Assembly: GCF_005484805.1 (NCBI RefSeq)
Contig: NZ_CP039432.1
Span: 1,488,001 to 1,552,000 of the forward strand
Source: Rhodococcus sp. SGAir0479
GTDB taxonomy: Bacteria > Actinomycetota > Actinomycetes > Mycobacteriales > Mycobacteriaceae
Length of the DNA: 64,000 bases
Reading direction: 5' to 3'
This document shows positions 57,741 through 64,000 of the stretch, piece after piece; the stretch's first letter is position 1, and the number at the start of each line of letters is the position of its first letter. Position numbers and translations under genes: made by a program. The notes under the pieces were generated by a model. It was not told the DNA's origin and ran no database searches. It saw nothing but the letters and a program-made list of their open reading frames with translations.

Positions 57741-57763
57741 ACTATAGAGTTCGGCTACCCGAA
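57741..57763 (-). promoter_or_regulatory. mntH promoter with candidate operator
   Basis: On the minus strand, TTCGG-GTAG-CCGAA (57763-57750) is followed after three bases by the -10 TATAGT (57746-57741). The palindrome overlaps the -35/-10 spacer, so a metal-dependent repressor such as MntR could bind there. The regulator is inferred. Confidence 0.5.
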
Positions 57764-57792
57764 ACCTCAACCGTGGTCGGTGGTGGAACGGC

Positions 57793-58698
57793 CTAGTGCA
57801 GCACGGCCAGGCCGCGTTGGAAGCTGTCGATGCGCTGCAGCAGGCCGTGCGTTCCGCCGTTGACGATGCGCGAGACGCTCTCGATGTTGCCGCTGTCGGA
57901 CACGGCGTTGAGGTTGCGCGACTGCCAGTACCAGGCGGCGGTCTCGAACGCGTTCTCCGGCGTCGCCATGAGCTCGGGGTGGGCGACGAAGTCGATGCCC
58001 AGGTAGGCGCTCACGCTCTCGTAGTTGTGCCGGCCCGTGACCTGGATCGCGCCGCGACCCTTGTAACGCTCGCCGTCGCCCGGAGCGACGTTGCCGAGGT
58101 CGGCGCGGCCCTCGTAGGCACGGCCCGAGGCGTACTCCTCGAACGTGCGGAACGAGTCGGACTCGACGACGAGCTGCGCGATGAACGCGGCCTTGCGCAG
58201 CGGGGTGTCGATCCCGGCCTTCGCGAGCGCTTCGTTCAGCGGCGCGACGTAGCCGGCCAGTCGATCGGGCGCCACCTGCGGCACGATGCGGGCCAGCTCG
58301 TCCAGCGTCACCGATGCCGGTGCCGGCGGCGGCGGGGGTGCGATGGCCGCGATCGCCGCGGGGACGGCGGCGGCCTGCGGCGCGGGCGCCGTCGCGGTAA
58401 CGTCCGTGACGGCGTTGGTCGTCGAGGTCGCGGGTGTGGTGGTGCCCGGCAGGTTGAGGGCCTTCAGCAGGCCGGTGGAATCGAGGAACTGCGCCGGGGT
58501 GGTCAGCGGCGCGGCCGTGGCTGCGGGAGCGTCCGGCAGGGTTGCGGCCTGGCTCGGTGTCGCCGAGCCCAGGGTGGCGTTACCCACCCAGAGGCCGGCT
58601 GCGGCGAGGGTCGCCAGTCCCGCTACGCGGGCGCGTGACATGAAGCCACAGCGGGAGGTCGACGTCTGGTCGAAGGTGTACGTACGCGAATCGGTCAA
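57793..58698 (-). CDS. Secreted GH19 (chitinase/endolysin-like) protein
   Basis: The protein has a signal segment (about MSRARVAGLATLAAAGLWVG), a Pro/Ala/Thr-rich linker (about 75-150), then a GH19 lysozyme-like domain with KAAFIAQLVVESDSFRTFEEY (catalytic Glu in place of HET), YKGRGAIQVTGRHNY and ETAAWYWQSRNLN. It probably cuts peptidoglycan or a chitin-like polymer outside the cell. TTG 58698 (302 residues with stop) follows GGAG at eight bases; ATG 58641 would give a more usual signal peptide but has no ribosome site, so the start is uncertain. Confidence 0.83.
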   Translation of the reverse strand: MTDSRTYTFDQTSTSRCGFMSRARVAGLATLAAAGLWVGNATLGSATPSQAATLPDAPAATAAPLTTPAQFLDSTGLLKALNLPGTTTPATSTTNAVTDVTATAPAPQAAAVPAAIAAIAPPPPPAPASVTLDELARIVPQVAPDRLAGYVAPLNEALAKAGIDTPLRKAAFIAQLVVESDSFRTFEEYASGRAYEGRADLGNVAPGDGERYKGRGAIQVTGRHNYESVSAYLGIDFVAHPELMATPENAFETAAWYWQSRNLNAVSDSGNIESVSRIVNGGTHGLLQRIDSFQRGLAVLH

Positions 58699-58953
58699 GG
58701 TTCGTGCTCCAGCTTCGGGCTGCAGACGGGGCAGCCTCCGGACGTGAGCACCGGTAGAGTCGGGGAGTGGTTCCGACCGTTGAATTACTCGGCGGTCACG
58801 GCAAGGTCACAACTAGATAACAGGTCGATACGCAAAGATCGCAAGGACGCATCGACAGCGTCACAATCCAGTAACGGTGTGACATGGCCCACAGCGGTGG
58901 GCGAGCGGTGTGACGAAGCCTGCACGCGGTGTTTGTGCTGGTACAGACGGCAA
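58699..58953. other. Leader region upstream of the GH19 gene
   Basis: These 255 bases hold no supported gene. They should include the GH19 promoter and a leader of up to 200 bases. I compared the leader with the c-di-AMP (ydaO) riboswitch, which often precedes actinobacterial cell-wall hydrolases, and did not see the needed motifs. Confidence 0.5.
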
Positions 58954-58983
58954 TACGCCGCCCCGCGGGTGCGGGACGGCGTA
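58954..58983 (-). terminator. Hairpin downstream of the JetC-like gene
   Basis: A stem of about 13 base pairs with one G-U pair on the minus strand (58954-58966 with 58971-58983) and a four-base loop lies about 25 bases past the JetC stop. It would close the JetB-JetC transcript. Confidence 0.7.
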
Positions 58984-59007
58984 GCTACCGTTCGGGCCGG
59001 CCGCCGG

Positions 59008-62000
59008 TCAGGCGTCGACGAATTCCAGGCCGCCTTCAGCCGCGGCCGGGAGCCGGCGGCGCATCGGTGAGCCCAGCGCGCGCGCCAGGTTGCTGCCGTC
59101 GTGCTCGGCCAGCAGTTCCCCGCCGGACCACACCAGCAGGGCCGCGCTCACCGTCTGCTCGGCTGTCGAGTGCGCGAGATCGTAGTGCGCGCAGCCCGGC
59201 ACGCCGGCATACGTGATCCACAGGTCGTAACCGGTCATGAACAGATCGAGGTCGAACTGCACGCTCAACCCCAGCAACTCGCTGCGCCCGTTGTCGTCGA
59301 CGCCGGCGAACGCCTCGTCCAGCCCCAACAGGCGCGGTGAGTGCGGATCGGCCGAGGACAGCATGACGTGTGCGGCCGCGAACAGCGGCAGGTGCAGCGA
59401 CACCGACTGCTCGCCGCCGGACAGGGCGCTGTGCCGGGCGACCGTGAGCCGGTCCTCGCTTCCGTCGCCACCGATGAGCGTGAACGAGAACACGCGCCAG
59501 CGTCGGTAGTCCAGCGCCCCCGCGAGGATCTCCGGGTACGACCGCTCCGGGTGCGCGGCTCGTGCGGACCGCACCTGGGACGCGAAATGCGCACGGATGG
59601 TAGCCAATTCGTCGGCGCTCAGTGCCGAAGGCGCGCGGTCGAGAAGCTTCGAGACGGCCCGCGAGCTGTCGTCGAGATTGTCGGCGAGCACCCAGTGGAC
59701 GCCGATCGTGCTGCCCGACGACATGCGCCGCTCGCGCATCTCGGCACCCATCTGCGCGATGAGGTCGCGGGCGTCGGCGGTGCGCTCGTGGATCTGCTGC
59801 GCGAGGCCCGTGAGCAGTGCGTCCTCGAGGATTCGCCGCTCGGAGTCGGTCAGCAGCACCTCCTGCTCCTGCCGCGCCGCGCGGATCCGGGTCGAGAACT
59901 CACCGATCGACGAGTACCCCTGGTCGTCCTGGACGCGCACCACGGTGAGACCGTCCGGCGCGTCCCACTGCAGACGGTAGTCCTGGCCCGCGGCGGCCAA
60001 CTGGGCGTCGAAGTCCTGCAGCGCGGCCGTCAGCGCCGATCGAGTCGACTTCTTGGCGTTCTCACTCGTCCTCACGGACCCGGTCGCGGTGTCCACCGCG
60101 CGGTACAGCGCCGCCACCTCGGGTGGGAGGATGGGTGCGTCCGGATCGCCCTCGGTCGCGATCCGATAGACGAGCTGGTCGGGCGTCATCCAGGCGGCCG
60201 AACTCTGCGGCCACGAGTGGGCGGTCTCCACACCGAGCAGGTCGAGCAGGTCCCGGCGCGCGTAGGGCGCGAGACGATCTGCGTCCGTTCGGGTTTCGGT
60301 CAGGGCGTTGCGCAGCGTCTCGATCGCCGCGGTGTGCGCGCCCTCGGCCTTGCCGATCTGCTCGACAGCGACGTCGTAGGCTTTGCGGGCCGCGCGCTGC
60401 TCGGTCTTGCACATCTCGATGCGGGCCCGGGCCTGTTCGAGGTCGGCGTCGATCTGCTCGGCGCTCGCGCCCAGCGCCTCCCGCAGCGTCTCGAGGCGCG
60501 ACACCTGCTGCGCGTAGTTCTCCTCCGCGACCGCCGCTTCCTCGACGAATTCCTCGGTGTTGCCGCGCGCCTCCTCGAGGCGGTCCTCCGCCTCGCGGTG
60601 CAGTTCGAGTTCCTTCTCGTGCTCGCGTCGGCACCGCAGCAGCTGCTCGCCCTGGCTCTCGAAGTGACGGATGGCGGCCGCGAGCGCGTCGACGTCGCGG
60701 GCGTGGGGCGGCATCCGGTGCGCGGCGGCGACGGCGCGCAGTTGCTTCTCCTTGGCGGTGTGATCGGCGATCGCCTGGTCGAGTTCGTCGCCGGCGCTCG
60801 CGGTGGATTCGGTGCGGGTCCGCAGCGCGCCCGCGGCCTCGGTGAGCTTCTTGATCGCGACCAGCACCCCCGACGTGCGCGGCAGCGCCTTGGCGGCCCC
60901 GGCCAACCGATCGAGAACGTCGGTGGTCTCCGCCTCCGCGTCCCGGGCCGCGGCGAGCGCCTCCTCGGCGGCCGCGATCTCGTGGTCGATCTCCGCGAGC
61001 CGCTGGGCGCGGCGCCGCTCGCGCGCCGTGGTGCCGATGTACTCGGCGTGGGCCTTGACGTGACGACCGTGCTGGATCCCCTGCCGGAAGTGCCCGTCGA
61101 TCCCGACGGCGACACCGAAGTCGCCGACGGAACCGTCACGGTGCAGTGCGATCGATTCGAGGATCGCCTGCACGGCCGCCTCCGGCACACCCGCGTCGGG
61201 CTCGACCTCGAGCACGTCCGCCAGCGTCGGCCCCGCCGGCCGCCGGTCGGCCGGCAACGCCGTGAGGAACTGCTCGGACTCGACGTCGGGCAGCGGATCC
61301 TCGCCGCCGTACACCCAGCCGTCCAGCAGATTGGCCGCGGCGAGCGCGGACTCGACACCGGCGGCGACCGCGGCGTCCGTCCCGTCCGCGAAGCGCACGA
61401 GACGCCACAGCGGTGCGCCCGGCAGACCGCTGCGATCATCCGTCCGGAACGCGAAGGCCGCCGGGGCGTCGTCGTGCTCGGCCGCGACCCGCCCGCGGTC
61501 GGCCCGCAACGCGGCGATCCGTTCCTTCGTCGCCGTCTGCGCGGCCACCGCGTCGCGGCGCTGGGCACGCTGTTCGTCGAGGGCGGACTGCGCATGCTCG
61601 TGCAGCACGGTCGGCAGGCCGGGGGAGTCGTCCTCACCGGCCTGCGCCAGAGCGCCGTCGAGCGCGGCGAACAGGTCCGCGGTCACCCCGATCGACGCGT
61701 ATTCGGTGGAGTGCTCGGTCCACCACCCGCGCAGCGATGCCGCGCAGTCCGCGCGCGCGAGCTCGACGGCCGCCTCGGCCTCGGCCACCGCGGCCTGCGC
61801 GGCGTCGAGGAGCTCGCGGCCCTTGCCGGCTGCACGGTCGGCGCGCTCCCGCTCCGTGCCGGCCTTCTCCACCGTGGCGAGCGCGGCGCGGACCGCGCGG
61901 ACGTCGCCGTCGCGTTCCTCCGCGTGTCCGCGCACGGCGGTCGTGATCTTGTCCGAGCGCACGTTCTCGGGCAGCGGCGTCCAGGCGATGCCCGCCTGCT

Positions 62001-63180
62001 CGGCCGCGTCGGCCAGCTCCTCCTCCGCGCGCACCAGCGCGGCACCCGCCCGGCGGACCGAGTCGGTTGCGCGGGCCGCATCGGCCGTGCGCTGCTCGAG
62101 TGTCGCCTGCGCCTTGCGCGCCTTGTCCGCCTGCTGGGCGGTCGACACCTTGAGCTGCTCGACGGCGGCGGCGAGGTCGTCGAGCTGCTGCTTGCCCTCG
62201 TAGGCGCCCGACCGCTGCAAGGTGTCGAGATCCGCGCGGGCCTGCTCGAGCGCGCGCTCGGCGGCGGTGAAGCGGTCCTCCGCGCGCAGCCGTTCCTCCT
62301 GGCGCGTCGTCTGCAACGCCAACGCCTCGTCGAGGACCGCCTTCGCGCGGTCCACCGACTCGAGTCGGCGGGCGACCTGCTCGACGTCGGTGCGGGCCTG
62401 CTGAGCCAGATACCGCGAGTACACCGTCACGAAGCTCTGCGCGGCCTGGTCGGCGGCGGCGAGGCCCTCGAGGGCCCGGCCCACCTCCTCCATGTCGCTG
62501 AACGACCGCGCCGCCTCGAGCACCAGTTGTTCGTCGAGCGGGCGCAGTCCGTCGGTCAGGGCCTGCGAGAGCCCCTTGGGGTCGAGGTTCTTCGCGAGCT
62601 GAGGACGCCGCAGCGTCAGGATCAGGTTGATCAACTGGTCGTACCGCTCGGAGCCGAGCCCGAACAGGCGCGCGTCGATGGCAGCACGGTAGTCGACGGG
62701 GCGGTCGGTGATGGCGTCGCTGCCCAGCTGGTCGGCGAGCTGCTTCTTGGTCAGCGGCCGGTCGTCGCTGCCGAGCAGCGAGAAATCGACCCCCACGCGT
62801 CCCTCGGCGACGAAGTACCAGCGGGTGACCTTGTCGTTCTGGCGGGTCGCGCGCATCCCGATGCCGACCGTGACGGCTTCCGGGTCGTCCTGCGCTCCGC
62901 GGCAGAACTCCATCCACACGTACGAGTGCGCCGAATCCTGTCCGCGGTAGAGCAGATTCGACTTCATGGTCCGTTCCTCGCCCGCGAACGGGTTGAGCCG
63001 ACGCGGCTCGATCCGGCCGTCGAACACGAAGGGGAACAGCACCTCGAGCGCCTTGGTCTTACCGGAGCCGTTGGGGCCCCGCAGCACGAGGCGGCCGTCG
63101 GCGAAGGAGAACTCCTGGTCGCGGTAGTCCCAGAGGTTGATGATCCCGGCGCGGGTCGGCTTGAAACGCGCGTGTGCCAT
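59008..63180 (-). CDS. SMC-like ATPase of the TIGR02680 family (JetC of type II Wadjet)
   Basis: The 1390-residue protein has a P-loop at residues 35-42 (GPNGSGKT), long coiled-coil stretches on either side of a middle domain (about 215-520 and 690-1030; middle about 520-690, containing GAPLWRLVRFADGTD), and a C-terminal head with signature LSGGEQ (1253-1258) and Walker B LLGLDEAF (Asp1288, Glu1289). This is the SbcC/SMC architecture of TIGR02680, the motor of type II Wadjet (JetABCD) systems, which extrude DNA loops and clear circular plasmids. The JetB-type gene ends 13 bases upstream. No JetD gene follows. Confidence 0.92.
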   Translation of the reverse strand: MAHARFKPTRAGIINLWDYRDQEFSFADGRLVLRGPNGSGKTKALEVLFPFVFDGRIEPRRLNPFAGEERTMKSNLLYRGQDSAHSYVWMEFCRGAQDDPEAVTVGIGMRATRQNDKVTRWYFVAEGRVGVDFSLLGSDDRPLTKKQLADQLGSDAITDRPVDYRAAIDARLFGLGSERYDQLINLILTLRRPQLAKNLDPKGLSQALTDGLRPLDEQLVLEAARSFSDMEEVGRALEGLAAADQAAQSFVTVYSRYLAQQARTDVEQVARRLESVDRAKAVLDEALALQTTRQEERLRAEDRFTAAERALEQARADLDTLQRSGAYEGKQQLDDLAAAVEQLKVSTAQQADKARKAQATLEQRTADAARATDSVRRAGAALVRAEEELADAAEQAGIAWTPLPENVRSDKITTAVRGHAEERDGDVRAVRAALATVEKAGTERERADRAAGKGRELLDAAQAAVAEAEAAVELARADCAASLRGWWTEHSTEYASIGVTADLFAALDGALAQAGEDDSPGLPTVLHEHAQSALDEQRAQRRDAVAAQTATKERIAALRADRGRVAAEHDDAPAAFAFRTDDRSGLPGAPLWRLVRFADGTDAAVAAGVESALAAANLLDGWVYGGEDPLPDVESEQFLTALPADRRPAGPTLADVLEVEPDAGVPEAAVQAILESIALHRDGSVGDFGVAVGIDGHFRQGIQHGRHVKAHAEYIGTTARERRRAQRLAEIDHEIAAAEEALAAARDAEAETTDVLDRLAGAAKALPRTSGVLVAIKKLTEAAGALRTRTESTASAGDELDQAIADHTAKEKQLRAVAAAHRMPPHARDVDALAAAIRHFESQGEQLLRCRREHEKELELHREAEDRLEEARGNTEEFVEEAAVAEENYAQQVSRLETLREALGASAEQIDADLEQARARIEMCKTEQRAARKAYDVAVEQIGKAEGAHTAAIETLRNALTETRTDADRLAPYARRDLLDLLGVETAHSWPQSSAAWMTPDQLVYRIATEGDPDAPILPPEVAALYRAVDTATGSVRTSENAKKSTRSALTAALQDFDAQLAAAGQDYRLQWDAPDGLTVVRVQDDQGYSSIGEFSTRIRAARQEQEVLLTDSERRILEDALLTGLAQQIHERTADARDLIAQMGAEMRERRMSSGSTIGVHWVLADNLDDSSRAVSKLLDRAPSALSADELATIRAHFASQVRSARAAHPERSYPEILAGALDYRRWRVFSFTLIGGDGSEDRLTVARHSALSGGEQSVSLHLPLFAAAHVMLSSADPHSPRLLGLDEAFAGVDDNGRSELLGLSVQFDLDLFMTGYDLWITYAGVPGCAHYDLAHSTAEQTVSAALLVWSGGELLAEHDGSNLARALGSPMRRRLPAAAEGGLEFVDA

Positions 63181-63193
63181 GCGAAAGGTGCCT

Positions 63194-64000
63194 CTACTTC
63201 TCTGCGGAGGGGTGCTCGGCGGTGGTGGGTGGGCCGCCGGGGACCGGGTCGTGGAACAGGTCGGACTGCGCCGTGCGTTCCCGGATGTTGACGACGACGC
63301 CGCGGAAGCGGGCGATCGCCGGCAGGACCAGGACGCCGTCGTCCACCGTCCGGATCAGGTCCAGCCGGTCGAGCAGCGCGACGGCGCTGCGGCGCAGCCC
63401 GGTGTGGTCGGCCTGCCACTGGGCGGCGAAGGTGCGTCCGAACTGATGGACGAGTTCGTCGACCGCGCCGGTCAGCCACGCGTCGTCGAGCAGTGCGTAG
63501 CGGACCGGGTCGGGGGAGTCGTCGGCCGGCGCGAAGAATTCTGCCGGCGGGACGGTATCGGCCGGCTCGTCCGCCAACTGCTCGAAGACACCGTGACGGG
63601 GGATGGCGGCGTCCAACTGGGCGATCAGGGCGTCGGTGCCGGAATCCGGCAGCGGCCGCGTCGGTAGCGCGGGCGCGTCCGGATCGAGCACCCGGTCGGC
63701 CATCTCGCCCGCCAACAGCAGCGCCACCTGTGAGACCGTGCCCGTGCTGGGAAAGCGGACGTCCGACATCCGGCCCGACGGGTCGATCATCGCGATGCCT
63801 TCGGCGCGGCGTTCGGCGACGAGTCCGGTGAGCTCTTCGACATCGGCGGCGGTGCGTGGCAGCGCGAGTTGCAGGCGTTCGTCGTCGGTGAGTTCGTCCG
63901 CGTAGACGACCGGTCGTTCGACCAGCGCGCGTCGTATCCGCCGGGCGACCTCACGCTGGTCGGCGGGGCGGTACGCGATCACCTCGTCCTCGGCTCCGGG
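63194..64000 (-). CDS. TIGR02678/DUF2398 protein (JetB of type II Wadjet), N-terminus cut by window end
   Basis: The frame is open to base 64000, so the start lies outside. The visible 268 residues include VERPVVYADELTDDERLQLALPRT, then LTGLVAERRAEGIAMIDPSGRMSDVRFPSTGTVSQVALLLAGEMAD, which is the signature region of TIGR02678 (DUF2398), and winged-helix-like segments near the C-terminus. JetB is the kleisin-associated subunit of type II Wadjet complexes. It ends 13 bases before JetC on the same strand. JetA (TIGR02677) would be expected upstream, beyond the window. Confidence 0.85.
   Translation of the reverse strand, partial: PGAEDEVIAYRPADQREVARRIRRALVERPVVYADELTDDERLQLALPRTAADVEELTGLVAERRAEGIAMIDPSGRMSDVRFPSTGTVSQVALLLAGEMADRVLDPDAPALPTRPLPDSGTDALIAQLDAAIPRHGVFEQLADEPADTVPPAEFFAPADDSPDPVRYALLDDAWLTGAVDELVHQFGRTFAAQWQADHTGLRRSAVALLDRLDLIRTVDDGVLVLPAIARFRGVVVNIRERTAQSDLFHDPVPGGPPTTAEHPSAEK

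Noticed and set aside
58699-58953. Possible c-di-AMP (ydaO) riboswitch upstream of the GH19 gene
   Set aside because: The context is typical, but the GGGGUGAAUC and CCGAACCCG-CAGCUAAC motifs of that riboswitch are not present.
58744-59007. Remnant of a JetD gene after JetC
   Set aside because: The gap is too short and contains a hairpin and no coding similarity that I can recognise.
59341-63291. Very long open frame on the plus strand opposite the SMC-like gene
   Set aside because: It mirrors JetC codon positions and is low-complexity Arg/Gly/Leu-rich protein with no domain.

Overview
The window is a high-GC chromosome segment, almost fully coding, from an actinobacterium of the order Mycobacteriales, most likely Rhodococcus or a close relative. 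Two blocks match Mycobacterium tuberculosis gene order as I remember it. Positions 1-18.8 kb follow the Rv1480-Rv1496 neighbourhood: DUF58, VWA, fabG1-inhA-hemH, an Rv1486c-like gene, NfeD and SPFH, then mutA-mutB-meaB. Positions 37-53.4 kb follow Rv2141c-Rv2130c: M20 peptidase, PEBP, pyrD, lppL-like lipoprotein, uppP, phosphoglycerate mutase, DUF3090, SCO1664 family and mshC. Mycolic-acid-type FAS-II genes and mycothiol synthesis both fit this order.

Layout. 1-8 kb: core lipid and heme genes and a membrane pair (NfeD/SPFH). 8.2-13.5 kb: a minus-strand accessory block with a DUF222/HNH nuclease gene under a LexA-type operator, a VOC protein, hypotheticals, a SatD-like regulator with a membrane partner, a VTT-domain membrane protein and a double-hotdog thioesterase. 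13.6-18.8 kb: the methylmalonyl-CoA mutase operon. 18.9-24.6 kb: a gamma-butyrolactone-receptor-like TetR regulator, a nucleoside hydrolase, a SEDS (FtsW/RodA) protein and an M13 lipoprotein peptidase. 24.7-28.8 kb: three tandem, mutually related secreted proteins of unknown function facing a secreted Ig-like protein. 29.3-36.8 kb: paired SMR transporters, DinB-like protein, class II amidotransferase, an oxidoreductase, a small stress protein, an atypical zinc-knuckle SDR, a subtilase and tRNA-Leu(GAG). 39-45 kb: pyrD group, then a heme uptake and degradation operon hmuO-hmuT-hmuU-hmuV behind an IdeR/DtxR-like box. 45-58.7 kb: aldo/keto reductase, uppP group, MarR/MMPL pair, mshC, a GNAT-AAA+ fusion, a nucleoside deaminase, a tandem ABM membrane protein, an Nramp transporter and a secreted GH19 enzyme.

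59-64 kb holds the most notable system: a 1390-residue SMC-like ATPase (TIGR02680/JetC type) preceded by a TIGR02678 (DUF2398, JetB type) gene that runs off the window end. Together they look like part of a type II Wadjet plasmid-defence locus. The expected JetD nuclease gene is not downstream of JetC, where a hairpin and a cell-wall hydrolase gene are found instead.

Many genes here lack a Shine-Dalgarno sequence and have a TANNNT hexamer 6-8 bases before the start codon, which points to leaderless transcription and was used to choose starts.
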